A DNA stretch of 64,000 nt, from the NCBI GenBank assembly GCA_023150895.1, contig JAKLJY010000011.1, positions 1 to 64,000 of the forward strand, written 5' to 3'. Origin of the DNA: Myxococcota bacterium (GTDB lineage Bacteria; Myxococcota_A; Bradymonadia; UBA7976; UBA1532). Shown here piece after piece: positions 19,245-28,663 of this stretch (the stretch's first letter is position 1; every line of letters starts with the position of its first letter). The position numbers were made by a program, and so were the translations under genes. The notes beneath the pieces were generated by a model. The model saw nothing but the letters and a program-made list of their open reading frames with translations, was not told where the DNA came from and did not search any database.

Positions 19245-20387
19245 CTACGGGGTGCCCGCGGCCCCGTACACCCAGCAGCCGCGGAACTTCGCCGGTTGCC
19301 CGTGCTGACAACGCAGGTCCCACTGCACCGAGACCTCCTGCGGATCCCAGCGAGCATGCGCGGTCGCGCGCGGGCGATTGCGCCACGTGAGGGCGTCAAT
19401 CGTGATGGTGCCCGTCCACGCCCCGCACATCGGCTTGTTCGATGTCGCCATCGGCGCGTCGTCGCTGATGCCGGCGACGTCGTAGGTCCCCGGCTCGAGC
19501 GTCGCTTCGGCGCCCGACGGCAACGTGAGCACCAGATCGAGCCCCGCCGTCAGCCCGAGCGCCAGCGTGCGCACCCCGTTGAGCAGCGCCGGCGGTGCAC
19601 ACCCCATCGGGTTGCGTGCCGGATCCCCGACGCAGCGCCCCGTCTCGTCTCCCCGTTCGTAGCGCTGAGGATTGCCCTCGACCTCGAGGGTGTAGTGGCC
19701 GGGGCTCTCCGCACAGTGCGGGCCCGGTGTGCCCTGCAACTCGCCGGCAGGGCGCTCGTTGTACCAATCGCGCCAGCTCTGCACCACGGCGAGACCGCCG
19801 ACGATCAGGAAGACGACGAACAGCCACGACGTCCGCTTCGGCGGCGCCTCGATGCGCATGTCGAGCACCCGGCCCGGTCGGAGCATGACCGGCGGGCGGG
19901 GGGCGGCGCCCCGCGGCGACGGGAGCGGAGCGGGGGCGGCGGACGAAGTGGTGGGCACCTCGGCGGACGAAGTGGTCGAAGTGCCGGGCACCTCGGCGGA
20001 CGAAGTGGTGGGCACCTCGGCGGACGAAGGGGTGGGCACCTCGGCGGACGAAGGGGTGGGCACCTCGGCGGACGAAGTGGTGGGCACCTCGGCGAGGAGC
20101 ACCGTCGGCTCGGCCCATGGGCCGGCCGGTGTCGGGACGGGCTCGATCGGCGTGCGCAGCGGAAAGACCGTCAGGTGCACGCCTTCGTGCCGTGCCTCCC
20201 AGCGCTGGCGAAGGGTCTCGGCGTCGTCGGGCGACTCGAGGTCGACGAGCCAGGGCGAGGACTCGGCGAGACGGGCCTCGAGCTTGCCGCGGTCGACCTG
20301 AGTGGCGTGGGCGACCTCGGTGAGGAGCGCCTCGGTGGTGGCCGCATCCCAGTGTCGATGGCCGACGACGGCGATTCTGAACTGCAC
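19245..20387 (-). CDS. Single-pass membrane protein with palindromic-element array in its linker
   Basis: A 380-residue protein of unknown function. Residues 1-80 form a small alpha/beta domain (MQFRIAVVGHRHW at the start). Residues 99-150 are six copies of AEVPTTSS-type repeats encoded by the palindromic element. Residues 188-205 are a membrane helix (WLFVVFLIVGGLAVVQSW). The C-terminal 175 residues, with six Cys, are probably periplasmic. The orientation, with the N-terminal domain in the cytoplasm, is inferred from the basic PPKRTS before the helix. The start is a GTG at 20387 with GGGGGGA 6 bases upstream. It is last in a minus-strand series after the beta-barrel gene, from which it is separated by 69 bases. 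No homologous family was recognised. Confidence 0.75.
   Translation of the reverse strand: MQFRIAVVGHRHWDAATTEALLTEVAHATQVDRGKLEARLAESSPWLVDLESPDDAETLRQRWEARHEGVHLTVFPLRTPIEPVPTPAGPWAEPTVLLAEVPTTSSAEVPTPSSAEVPTPSSAEVPTTSSAEVPGTSTTSSAEVPTTSSAAPAPLPSPRGAAPRPPVMLRPGRVLDMRIEAPPKRTSWLFVVFLIVGGLAVVQSWRDWYNERPAGELQGTPGPHCAESPGHYTLEVEGNPQRYERGDETGRCVGDPARNPMGCAPPALLNGVRTLALGLTAGLDLVLTLPSGAEATLEPGTYDVAGISDDAPMATSNKPMCGAWTGTITIDALTWRNRPRATAHARWDPQEVSVQWDLRCQHGQPAKFRGCWVYGAAGTP
19943..20094. repeat. Palindromic-element array, in frame (AEVPTTSS)
   Basis: Six tandem units with a 27-base period (nine codons), of the variant core GAAGTGGTGGGCACCTC. One unit in the middle (19977-19996) carries the GAAGTGCCGGGCACCTC form. 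Two units have GAAGGGGTGGGCACCTC. Read on the minus strand they give AEVPTTSS or AEVPTPSS. On the plus strand the same DNA would read DEVVGTSA in the matching register. Confidence 0.9.
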
Positions 20388-20456
20388 GACGATCCCCCCG
20401 AAAACGCTTTGGCGATTCGGTCAGATCCGTGGGCCTTTGGCAAGAATATCGACGAC

Positions 20457-21611
20457 TTAGGGCGCGTTGGACCAGCCGACGCCGAGCAGCGCGGTGGCGG
20501 CCGGTCGGGACGCACGAGCGGAGAGCGAGGGCGAGTACCCCCCGCGCACGTCGACCTGCCAGTGACCGAGGCGGAGATCGGCGGCGAGTCCGACCCCCCA
20601 CTCCTCGTCGTACGCTTCGCTGCGCCCGGTCCGGCCGCGGTCGTTCACGACGGCGGCCGCCGCGATGGGTCCAATCTCGGCCTCGCCGAAGGCCCGGACC
20701 GGCAGCGCCACCTGCGCGTGCGCGTATCGATCGCTCAACGTGTGCGCCCAGAAGACGCCCGGGATGGGGGCGACGTAGGGCGTAAGCCCGCCGACCCGTC
20801 GGCGACCGAGGTCGTCGTCCCCGGCCGCCGCGCCGGCCTCGAGCGTCCCTTGCCAGCGCAGGGGCCCTGCGATGTCCGTGCCGCCCATCGCCCACGGCCG
20901 AAGCCGGGCAATGCCCTTCCGCGGGCGGTTGCGCGTATCGCCCGGATCGCCCCATCGGGTCGCGTCGGTGCGAAGGTCCACGCCGCCTTCGACACCGGCG
21001 GCGAAGCCGCGCAGGCGCGGGTACAAGCGATGGCGCTCGCGCCAGGCGGCGTCGTCGGCGAGCCCCCAGAACGTGTACCGCAGGCGGGGCTCGAGGACGG
21101 TGACCTCGGGCGGCAGGACGAACTCGGGTCCGGTCTCGTCGCCGTTCTCGTCGAAGAACCACCGCCGCACGCCGAGTTCGACCTCGACGTAGTGCGCGGC
21201 GCCGATCCGGGTCTTGGTGAAACCCTGCGCCTGCACGTAGCTCGACCGGAAGGTGCGCTCGCTGCGATGTTCGAGGTCCTGCCAGTAGTCCGTCGAGAGG
21301 CCGGCGATGTAGAGTTCGCCCGTGAGGCGGGCGTTGAGCGTCGTGTGCTCGTCGACGGGCACCTCGGCGAGGCCGAACCGCAGCGTATCGGTGTTGAATT
21401 CGGCGCCGAAGCGGCCAGCCCCCCCGTGCTCGCCGAGGCGGCGATCGTAGGCGAGCAGCAAGACGCCGTGCAGCGGTCGCTCGTCGTCGGCATGCGCCTC
21501 GGCCGACACGTAGGCCGCATACCGTGCGCCCGGCTCGGCGCTCTGCGCGGCCATCGGGAGGACGAACGTCAAGGTGAAGAGGCCGCGGCGCAGCGCGGTC
21601 GGCAGGTTCAT
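20457..21611 (-). CDS. Predicted outer-membrane beta-barrel protein
   Basis: A 384-residue exported protein. The signal peptide MNLPTALRRGLFTLTFVLPMAAQSA ends at about Ala25. The rest alternates short amphipathic strands and loops (FGAEFNTDTLRFGLAEV, AHYVEVELGVRRWFF, VTVLEPRLRYTFWGL, GHWQVDVRGGYSPSL), as expected of a barrel. The C-terminus is not a classical terminal Phe or Trp (it ends GVGWSNAP). Porin, adhesin or transport roles cannot be told apart. It overlaps the upstream methyltransferase gene by ATGA, which is odd for an outer-membrane and a cytosolic product and probably reflects general compaction. Confidence 0.7.
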   Translation of the reverse strand: MNLPTALRRGLFTLTFVLPMAAQSAEPGARYAAYVSAEAHADDERPLHGVLLLAYDRRLGEHGGAGRFGAEFNTDTLRFGLAEVPVDEHTTLNARLTGELYIAGLSTDYWQDLEHRSERTFRSSYVQAQGFTKTRIGAAHYVEVELGVRRWFFDENGDETGPEFVLPPEVTVLEPRLRYTFWGLADDAAWRERHRLYPRLRGFAAGVEGGVDLRTDATRWGDPGDTRNRPRKGIARLRPWAMGGTDIAGPLRWQGTLEAGAAAGDDDLGRRRVGGLTPYVAPIPGVFWAHTLSDRYAHAQVALPVRAFGEAEIGPIAAAAVVNDRGRTGRSEAYDEEWGVGLAADLRLGHWQVDVRGGYSPSLSARASRPAATALLGVGWSNAP

Positions 21612-22498
21612 GGGGACTCCGGGTGTTCGAGTGTCCCCTCTGATGTCGACGAGGCCGCCGCCGTTTCAACCGATGCGTCGAGCAGCCGCACGAGGGCGGG
21701 CCGGACACCGAATGCTGCGAGGAGTTCGTCGAGCCGGGCTCGGGCCGGGCGGTTCTCGCGGTGGACCCTGCGCCCGAGGATGAGTTCGTTTTTCAGGCTG
21801 TGTTCCCAACCGGCGAGCTCGGTGACGGTGACCTGATATCCGTGCGCCTCGAGCGTCAGCGCGCGAATCACGTTGGTCAGATGGGCGCCGAACTCGCGCC
21901 GGTGCCAGGCATGTCGGTACAGCGGTGCGACGGCTTCGGTGCGAATCGGATCACCGGGGCCCTGTGCGGCGAGCAGCCGCGCGACCTCGGCTTGACAGCA
22001 GGGCACGACGGCCACGTAGTCCGCGCCGCGACGGATCGCCAGGGCGAGCGCGTCGTCCGTTGCCGTGTCGCAGGCGTGCAACGCGCAGACGAGGTGCAAT
22101 CGCTCCGGCAGGGGCGCCGCCTCGATCGTCGTCGGGACGAACGTCACCCGCTCGAGTCCGGCGTCGCGCGCAATGGTCTCTGCGCGGGCGGCCAGGTCGG
22201 CGCGGCTCTCGACGGCGAAGAGACGACCCTTATCGACGCCGCGCAGCCACTTCTGCGCGAGCATCAGGCCGAGGTATGCCTTGCCGGCCCCGGCGTCGAC
22301 GAACTGTGGATCGGCGAAGCGCTGCAGGACGTCCGTGACGGCCGGCGTCAGCAGCGTCAGCAGGTGTTCGATCTGCTTGAGCTTGCGGCGCGCGTCGGCG
22401 TTCAGAGCGCCATCGCGCGTCAACAGATGCAGGGCATGGAGCAGCGGGCGCGGGAAGTCCGGGGGCACGTCCGGGAGCGGCCGAGCATGTTTCTTCAC
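21608..22498 (-). CDS. Class I SAM-dependent methyltransferase (Methyltransf_32-like)
   Basis: A 296-residue cytosolic methyltransferase. Motif I is FVDAGAGKAYLG (residues 67-77), followed by an acidic loop at LFAVESRADLA. The downstream segments LHLVCALHACDTATDDAL and YVAVVPCCQAEVARLL resemble the GSTCD/RRNAD1-type Methyltransf_32 family, in which LHAC and the double Cys are characteristic. The substrate is unknown, possibly RNA. The start is GTG at 22498 and overlaps the stop of the CotH gene by GTGA. It is coupled at its other end to the beta-barrel gene. Confidence 0.82.
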   Translation of the reverse strand: MKKHARPLPDVPPDFPRPLLHALHLLTRDGALNADARRKLKQIEHLLTLLTPAVTDVLQRFADPQFVDAGAGKAYLGLMLAQKWLRGVDKGRLFAVESRADLAARAETIARDAGLERVTFVPTTIEAAPLPERLHLVCALHACDTATDDALALAIRRGADYVAVVPCCQAEVARLLAAQGPGDPIRTEAVAPLYRHAWHRREFGAHLTNVIRALTLEAHGYQVTVTELAGWEHSLKNELILGRRVHRENRPARARLDELLAAFGVRPALVRLLDASVETAAASSTSEGTLEHPESP

Positions 22499-25400
22499 GG
22501 GAAGACCTGAAAACCCGTCGGATCGGTGATGGTCGGCAGCTCGCCGTCCGGGGAGAGCACGCCAGTCCAGTTCCCCAGAACGAACAGACCCATGCCACCG
22601 TGCGGCGGGGCTTCGCGTTCCTTGAAGGCCGGTACATCGGCCACGAGGTAGAGCGCCCCGCCGGTCGGGATGACCGCGCCCGGCTCGAGGTGCATCGAAA
22701 CGCCCGCGCCGGAGACCCGCCAGTTCGACACGTCCACCGGGCTGCCGGTGAGGTTCGAGAGCCGAAGATACGCACGCTCCGGGGCGTCGGGCGAGGGATC
22801 GGCCTCATCGATCAGCACGGCGGGCTCCACGGGCATCGGCAAAGGCCCCCCGACCTCCTGCATCCAGGTGCCGTAGACGAAGGCGCGCCGCTGCGCGAGG
22901 TAGTCCTCCCGGAGCGCGCGCACTGCTTGCGCGAAGGTCTGCGGCTCGCCCCACGATGGCCAGGTATTCGTATCCAGATCTCCGTCGGCGCCGATCTCTT
23001 CGACCAATGCGTCGATCCGGGTCTCGTAGTGAAGTAGCTCCGGCGGTGTGTCCGGGGGCTGCAGGAGCGTGTCCATCAGCGTGCGGAGACGCCGGTAATA
23101 CATCTCCTGAAACTCGGGCAGCGCAAACAGCGCGCCCGTCAGGCGGCTATTGCCCCCGACGAACATGGGGTTCTGCGGATACATGCGGTCGTCGAAGTAG
23201 TTGCCCGTCCAGTTGCGGCCAAAGCTCAGATCCAGGTCCCAGATCATGAACCACCACTGGTCCGTGACCCCCGTGTCCCGGTAAGCGTAGTAGTTCTTGT
23301 GACAACAGTCCGTGCTCGACGTCAGGATCATCGCCGCCAGGAAGTTCACCATCGCCGCGATGTTCACCTCGTCGTACAGAAACCGCCGGAGGTCGTCGCC
23401 ACCGGCGTTCAGCCCGGCCATGAAGGCTTCGAGATCGGCCTTGCCCTCGTCCTTGCGCGTCTTCTTTTCGGCGGCGGCCGGGTTCTGGAAGTTGTCGTAC
23501 ATTTTGTAGAGCGCACCCTCGGGATTGCGGCCGAGGCGCTCGAGCCACCGGTCGTCGGCGTCCTCGACCATGTCGTAGACCCCGAAGAACTGCCCGTTGA
23601 GCTGCACGCGAACGGGGAAGGCCAGGTGGTGGTCGGCGTCGGCGTCGCGGTAGGTCTCCCAGGCGAGGGTATTGCGCAGCTTCGACTTGTCCGCGTAGTT
23701 CGACAGGAGGTTCACGTCCTTCACGCGTCCGAACTCGCCTCGCACGCGGAAGCGGTGGTCGCTGGAGAAGTCCAGGTTGTAGCTGTGTTTCGGAAACCCG
23801 CGGCTCGACTGCCCGTGCAGCGAGAACGCCACGTTCGAGTACAGCTCGCCATTCCAGTACACGACGCCCCGCGTGCCCTGATCGCTCGCCGCGGCATCGA
23901 GGCGGCCCGTGTACCAGTGCAGCACCGGCAGGTTCGTCTCGACGCCGAGATCTTCGATCACCGTGCCGAACCAGGGTTCGCTCTCGAGAGAGTCTTCGAA
24001 GCGCGGGGCGCGCGCACGCTGACCGAGCCCGTCGACCACCTCGACCCGGAACCGCACGAGATCCCCTGGGAAGGCCGGCGGAAACACGACGCCCTGCCAG
24101 GTACCGTCGCCGACGTCGAACAGATCGCTCGTCTCCTCCGGACCGAACATCACCCGTGTCGTCACGGTCACGCGCTCGACCGGCGCGGTGCCCGGCTCGA
24201 CGCGGGCGCGGATTGTGATGGGATCGCCCGCCCGCACCGCCGGCCACGGATCGAGGACCTCGATGTAGGGCGGCAGATCGACGTCCGGCGCCAGGTTGTC
24301 GGCCCCCGGGGTCGGCAACGCCAGGAACCCCGCCGTCGCCGGATTCATGCGTACCCGGATGCCCTCGAGCGTCGGCGCGAGCAGCATGCGACCATCGTCC
24401 ACGGGACCCTGAGCCAGACGGAACGCGAGCAGGTTCGGTCCGGCCTGCAGCGCGGGCAGGCCGTCCGTGAGATCGAAGACACGCGGCTCGAGGGCATCCT
24501 CGGCGTCTCGATCGGTGACTGCCGGCAGGTTGTCGCGCGCGGCCGACCGTCCGTTGAGGAACGCTTCGAAGCCGTCGTCGTAGCGTACTGACAGGCGCAG
24601 GTGGTCGAACGCAGTCGGATCGTCGACCTCGAACGGAATGCGCAGGACGGCCTCCGAGGCGTCGCCGGCGGCGCGACCGACGTCCGTGCGGATGTAGGGG
24701 CCGGGTGAGCCGAGTGGCCAGACTTCCGCCGAGATCTGAGACAGATCGCCGCCCGCGTCGTGTGACCCGTTTCGGCCGGTGGGATCGAGCGCGAAGTCGA
24801 GGACGTCGCCCCCCATCACGCCATAGGCCACGACGAACCGCTCCGTCCCCGAAATGTCCGCGCCGGTGATCGTCGCGCTGTCGAGCGGCGTACCGTTGTG
24901 CAGGACGTGACCGGTGACCCCCGAGCCGCCGTTCTGGATCTTGTTCACCCGCCACCGGATGAGCAGGTCGCCGGCCACCGGGCTGCGCCATCGACGAATC
25001 ACCCACTGCTCGCCCATCGGCGTATCGTCCCCGTTGGGGTGCATGAACTCGAGCTCGGCCATCGTCCAGGGCGGGTCGCCGCTCGGCCAGTCCCAGCCCG
25101 TGCCCGTCCAGAAGTCGCTCGGACCGAAGGCCCCCTCGTCTCGGGGGAAAGCGACGAATTCGTCCTCGGGCCACACGGCGTAGACCCCGTCGGCGTCGCC
25201 GCCCCGCTGCCAGTACCCCAGGAACCAGTCGAGGGCGCCCTGCGTGCCCGTCGCCGACCATTCGGTGGCGCTGTCGGCGACCTTGCCGCCCGGATCGTCG
25301 GCCGCCGCATCCCAGAGTTCCACCCGGCCGGTGAAGAGCGTGCGATCGGAGGCCGCGTCCCCGTCGATCCCGGGGTCGATCGCGAGATCGACCGTCGTCC

Positions 25401-26724
25401 CCGGCACGGCGTCGACGACCACTTCGTATCGCTTGCGCTCGTTCTCGACACGCTTGGCGACCACCTCGACGCCGTCGACCAACACCCGGCAGACGACCCC
25501 GTCGCCCCCGATGCCATAGGTGCCCATGAGACCTCGGACACGCACGCGACCCGGCCCGCTGGCTGTCCACCGGCGGATCGCCCAGTGCACGCCGCCTTGC
25601 AGGCGACCGTTCGGGTGTCCCCCCATGCGGCTCAGCTCGGTATGCGGCGGATCGCCCGGCAGGTGCCAGACGTTCCCGTTGAACATGCCCGGCGCGAAGG
25701 GGATGAAAGCATAGTCCGGGCCGGTGTTCAGATCGCGATAGCCGTACGTCCAGCCGCCGTCGCCCTGGACGTCGCCGAAGCTCGCGACCGAGTCCGTCAG
25801 GACGAACGGTGCCTCCGGGAGACGGGTGCGGTCGTAACCGACCGCGGCGCGGACGTCCGTGAACGTCGCGTCGTCGGCCTCCGGTTGCTCCAGGCCGGGT
25901 TGCGGACCGAATCCGAGCCGGGCAGGGGCGTCCGCGCTGACGAGGGGGAAGCGGTCGACCTCGGCCGGCAAGCCGAAGGCGACGTCTTCCCGCTGCGCGG
26001 GCACGTCCTCGAAGGCTTGCACCACCACCCCGTCCGGTGAAACGAGCGCCAGATACTCGCCGTCGCCGTCGAGGCGGAAGTTCGTGTGCAGTGGCCCCTC
26101 CGCCGGGCGGCGGTCCTTGCCCGACGCGAAGACGACGAGGTAGCGGTGCGCGTCGAGCGTCACCCCCGGCAGGATCCACTTGCGCGGATCTTCCGGATCG
26201 TCGGTCAGGTGCCAGCCCCCGAGAAAGAACGGCGCGTCCCCCGGGTTGTAGAGCTCGATGTAGTCCGGGTGATCGCCGTCCTCGTCCGCGAGCGTGTCCT
26301 CGTTGAGCGCCATGAACTCGGTGATCAGCGGCGGCGGAGGCGGGGGGGCGGCGTCGGGAGGGGGCACGAACGCGTCCGCAATCGGCGGGCTCGCGTCCCC
26401 CGCGGGGCCGACGTCGGGTGTGAAGGTCGCATCGGGCGCCGCGTCGGTCAACGCGTCGGGACCACCCTCCATCGGCGCGGGTCCGTCGCTCGGGCCGCCG
26501 TCCGTCGGGGGCACCGGGCCGTCGCGTCCCCCGCGATCCGGCGCTTCCGCCGCGTCTCGGGCGTCGGTCGGACCCATGTCTGCGCGCGGCTGCGAGGCGG
26601 CGTCGCCCGATCCGGGTCCCGCCTCGCCACCGGCACCGCCACCGCAGGCGGCGCAGATCGCGGTCAGCGCCAGGGCGGCAGCGACGCAGCGCGTTCCACG
26701 AGCTTCTCGTCGAAGGGTGATCAT
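22495..26724 (-). CDS. CotH-kinase/lamin-tail-domain lipoprotein
   Basis: A 1409-residue exported lipoprotein. The signal peptide ends in lipobox ICAAC (Cys27), followed by an Asp/Pro/Ala linker to about residue 130. A lamin-tail domain spans about 133-270 (ITEFMALNEDTLADEDGDHPD, DYIELYN, then GGWHLTDDPEDPRKWILP). Several beta-sandwich regions follow. A CotH-type atypical kinase lies at about 965-1320 (FSLHGQSSRGFPKHSYNLDF, NLLSNYADKSKLRN, and MIWDLDLSFG with the acidic metal-binding residues). A second lamin-tail-like domain closes the protein. CotH kinases phosphorylate spore-coat or surface proteins in Bacillus; the target here is unknown. ATG at 26724 is preceded by a TATGCT -10 only 6 bases away, so the mRNA is probably leaderless. 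Confidence 0.9.
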   Translation of the reverse strand: MITLRREARGTRCVAAALALTAICAACGGGAGGEAGPGSGDAASQPRADMGPTDARDAAEAPDRGGRDGPVPPTDGGPSDGPAPMEGGPDALTDAAPDATFTPDVGPAGDASPPIADAFVPPPDAAPPPPPPLITEFMALNEDTLADEDGDHPDYIELYNPGDAPFFLGGWHLTDDPEDPRKWILPGVTLDAHRYLVVFASGKDRRPAEGPLHTNFRLDGDGEYLALVSPDGVVVQAFEDVPAQREDVAFGLPAEVDRFPLVSADAPARLGFGPQPGLEQPEADDATFTDVRAAVGYDRTRLPEAPFVLTDSVASFGDVQGDGGWTYGYRDLNTGPDYAFIPFAPGMFNGNVWHLPGDPPHTELSRMGGHPNGRLQGGVHWAIRRWTASGPGRVRVRGLMGTYGIGGDGVVCRVLVDGVEVVAKRVENERKRYEVVVDAVPGTTVDLAIDPGIDGDAASDRTLFTGRVELWDAAADDPGGKVADSATEWSATGTQGALDWFLGYWQRGGDADGVYAVWPEDEFVAFPRDEGAFGPSDFWTGTGWDWPSGDPPWTMAELEFMHPNGDDTPMGEQWVIRRWRSPVAGDLLIRWRVNKIQNGGSGVTGHVLHNGTPLDSATITGADISGTERFVVAYGVMGGDVLDFALDPTGRNGSHDAGGDLSQISAEVWPLGSPGPYIRTDVGRAAGDASEAVLRIPFEVDDPTAFDHLRLSVRYDDGFEAFLNGRSAARDNLPAVTDRDAEDALEPRVFDLTDGLPALQAGPNLLAFRLAQGPVDDGRMLLAPTLEGIRVRMNPATAGFLALPTPGADNLAPDVDLPPYIEVLDPWPAVRAGDPITIRARVEPGTAPVERVTVTTRVMFGPEETSDLFDVGDGTWQGVVFPPAFPGDLVRFRVEVVDGLGQRARAPRFEDSLESEPWFGTVIEDLGVETNLPVLHWYTGRLDAAASDQGTRGVVYWNGELYSNVAFSLHGQSSRGFPKHSYNLDFSSDHRFRVRGEFGRVKDVNLLSNYADKSKLRNTLAWETYRDADADHHLAFPVRVQLNGQFFGVYDMVEDADDRWLERLGRNPEGALYKMYDNFQNPAAAEKKTRKDEGKADLEAFMAGLNAGGDDLRRFLYDEVNIAAMVNFLAAMILTSSTDCCHKNYYAYRDTGVTDQWWFMIWDLDLSFGRNWTGNYFDDRMYPQNPMFVGGNSRLTGALFALPEFQEMYYRRLRTLMDTLLQPPDTPPELLHYETRIDALVEEIGADGDLDTNTWPSWGEPQTFAQAVRALREDYLAQRRAFVYGTWMQEVGGPLPMPVEPAVLIDEADPSPDAPERAYLRLSNLTGSPVDVSNWRVSGAGVSMHLEPGAVIPTGGALYLVADVPAFKEREAPPHGGMGLFVLGNWTGVLSPDGELPTITDPTGFQVFP

Positions 26725-26730
26725 CCCCGC

Positions 26731-26736
26731 AGCATA
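26731..26736 (-). promoter_or_regulatory. Probable -10 box of a leaderless CotH transcript
   Basis: TATGCT on the minus strand is followed by GCGGGG and the ATG at 26724. The spacing places initiation on the start codon. A GCGGGG weak Shine-Dalgarno coincides, so both readings remain possible. Confidence 0.45.
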
Positions 26737-26875
26737 CCCGGGCCGGGACGACGCGGCGAAATGCACGGCACGTCCCCGCCGCGCCGTCGTTGGCGCGAAA
26801 CGTGCATGTTTTCAGGGTTTCGACCCCGCCGCGCGACCTTTCAGGCCGTGCCGGCCCCGAAGACTGTCACCTTCA

Positions 26876-26891
26876 CGGTCACACGTGACCG
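26876..26891. promoter_or_regulatory. Palindrome upstream of the multicopper oxidase gene, candidate operator
   Basis: CGGTCAC-AC-GTGACCG is a perfect 7-bp inverted repeat with a 2-base centre. It ends 16 bases before the ATG at 26908 and overlaps the ribosome-binding area. It could bind a repressor of the oxidase gene. It does not resemble the CueR or CsoR sites I know. Confidence 0.35.
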
Positions 26892-26907
26892 ATCGAGGAG
26901 TCCCCCG

Positions 26908-28503
26908 ATGCTCGCTCGCCGCCTTCGCCACCCCGCTTCCCGGACGCTTTCACCCTGGGCCGCCGTGCTGGCCTTGACCGCGGCCTGCTCGGACGGGGGT
27001 GGCGCCACCGAGGGTGAGGGCGCGGCGGGCGCCCCGACGATGGACGCCGGCGGCGGTGCGGCGGCGGCGGGCGGCGGTGCGGCCGGTGAAGGCGGCGCGG
27101 CCGGCGGCGCGGGCGGGGGCGCGGGTGAGCCCGCCGTCGTGGACGCCGGCCCGGGCGATGCCCTGCCGGACGCGGCCGCCCCCGTCCCGGAGGCGGCACC
27201 GCCCGAGGTCTGGGGCGCCCCGCTCCTCGCGGACGAGAACCCGGCGCCCGGCGTCTTCGAAGCCACGGTGGTCGCCGGGGTCCACCCCGTCACGCTCGAC
27301 GACGGCACCGAGCTGGAGATGTGGCTCTACAACGGGCAATTCCCCGGTCCGCGCATCGACGTCCGCGCCGGCGACCGGGTGCTGATCCACTTCCGCAACG
27401 AGTTGCCGCAGGAAACGACCATCCACTGGCACGGCCTGCGGATTCCCGACGCGATGGACGGCAGCCCGCGGATTCAGCGCCCGGTGCAGCCGGGCGAGTC
27501 GTTCGACTACGACTTCGTCGTGCCCGAGGCGGGCACCTACTGGTATCACCCGCACGTCAAAGCGAACGAGCAGCTCGAACGAGGGCTCTACGCGCCGCTC
27601 ATCGTGCGCACCGTCGACGAGCCGACGTGGGACCGCGCGCGCATGTTCGTGCTGGACGACATTCTGCTGCGGGGCGGCGACTTCGCTCCGTTCCTGGCGG
27701 ACCACATGGAGGAGATGCACGGCCGGTTCGGCAACGCGCTGCTGACCAACGGGGCCTTTCAGCTGCAACAAGACACCGTCGCCCCGGGAACGGTGGAACG
27801 GTGGCACCTGGTCAACGCGGCCAACGCCCGCACGCAACGGCTGCGGGTGCGGGGCGCGGAGTTCCGGGTGATCGCCACGGACGGCGGCCCGCTGCCGGAG
27901 CCTTACACGCCCGACTTCCTGGAGATCAGCCCGGGGCAGCGCTTCGAGCTGGAGGTGCGCGCCGACGGCACAGGCCCCGTCGCACTCGACAGCCTGGTAG
28001 ACACGGTGAACGCCGCGGGCGACGTGGTCACCGAGCCGTTCCCGCTCTTCGAGGGCGTCCCGGGCGAGGGTGAGGCGGCCGCGCCGGCCGACTGGCGTTT
28101 CGTGCCCCCGACGCGCGCGCCGGCCCGCCGTCCCGAGCGGCAGGTCGTCCTCGAGCTCGACGGGGTGAATACGGCGCATGGTCTGGAGTGGCTCATCAAC
28201 GGCGAGGCGCACGCGCACGCGCCGCTCTTCACCTTCCGCAAGGGCGAGGTGGTCGAGATGACCCTGCGCAACCTCGCCGGGCCGGAGCACCCGTTCCACC
28301 TGCACGGCCAGTTCTTCGAGATCTACCCCGACAGCGACCACTGGCGCGCGCAGCCCGGGCTGAAGGACGTCGTTCTGCTCCCGGGACAAGCCACCGTGCG
28401 CCTTCGGGCCTACATGGACAACCCCGGTGACTGGATGATGCACTGCCACATCCTCGAGCACGCCGAGCTGGGCATGATGGCGACGTTCCGCGTCGAGGAG
28501 TAA
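26908..28503 (+). CDS. Multicopper oxidase lipoprotein (laccase/CumA-like)
   Basis: A 531-residue exported oxidase. After lipobox LTAAC (Cys27) comes a Gly/Ala-rich linker to about residue 100. All four copper motifs are present: HWHG (His173/175), YWYHPHV (His214/216), HPFHLHG (461-467) and MMHCHILEHAELGMM (His512, Cys513, His514, His518). Multicopper oxidases of this type oxidise phenols, Cu(I), Mn(II) or other small donors with reduction of O2 to water; the donor is unknown. ATG at 26908 has GAGGAG 7 bases upstream. A perfect palindrome lies just upstream, and a palindromic-element array starts right after the stop. It is divergent from the CotH gene. Confidence 0.93.
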   Translation: MLARRLRHPASRTLSPWAAVLALTAACSDGGGATEGEGAAGAPTMDAGGGAAAAGGGAAGEGGAAGGAGGGAGEPAVVDAGPGDALPDAAAPVPEAAPPEVWGAPLLADENPAPGVFEATVVAGVHPVTLDDGTELEMWLYNGQFPGPRIDVRAGDRVLIHFRNELPQETTIHWHGLRIPDAMDGSPRIQRPVQPGESFDYDFVVPEAGTYWYHPHVKANEQLERGLYAPLIVRTVDEPTWDRARMFVLDDILLRGGDFAPFLADHMEEMHGRFGNALLTNGAFQLQQDTVAPGTVERWHLVNAANARTQRLRVRGAEFRVIATDGGPLPEPYTPDFLEISPGQRFELEVRADGTGPVALDSLVDTVNAAGDVVTEPFPLFEGVPGEGEAAAPADWRFVPPTRAPARRPERQVVLELDGVNTAHGLEWLINGEAHAHAPLFTFRKGEVVEMTLRNLAGPEHPFHLHGQFFEIYPDSDHWRAQPGLKDVVLLPGQATVRLRAYMDNPGDWMMHCHILEHAELGMMATFRVEE

Positions 28504-28646
28504 GTGCCCGGACGAGGGGACCGGACGAGGTGCCAGGCACTTCGGCGAAACCCCTTCGGACGAGGTGCCCGGACGAGGTGCCAGGCACTTCGGCGAAACG
28601 TGTTCGGACGAGGTGCCCGGACGAGGTGCCAGGCACTTCGGCGAAA
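28504..28646. repeat. Intergenic palindromic-element array, 48-base period
   Basis: Three full copies of the core (GAGGTGCCAGGCACTTC at 28527, 28575 and 28623) are spaced exactly 48 bases apart. Each is followed by CGGCGAAACNNNTTCGGACGAGGTGCCCGG-like half copies, and degenerate half copies lie at the 5' end. The array fills the space between the multicopper oxidase stop and the end of the converging DUF4336 gene. It might also form the transcription terminator of either gene. Confidence 0.92.
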
Positions 28647-28663
28647 CGCCCTCCGCGTAGTCG

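Noticed and set aside
20457-21611. MtrB-type porin partner of the decahaem cytochrome
   Set aside because: The barrel is about half the usual size, is on the opposite strand, lacks the CXXC motif of MtrB and belongs to another gene run.
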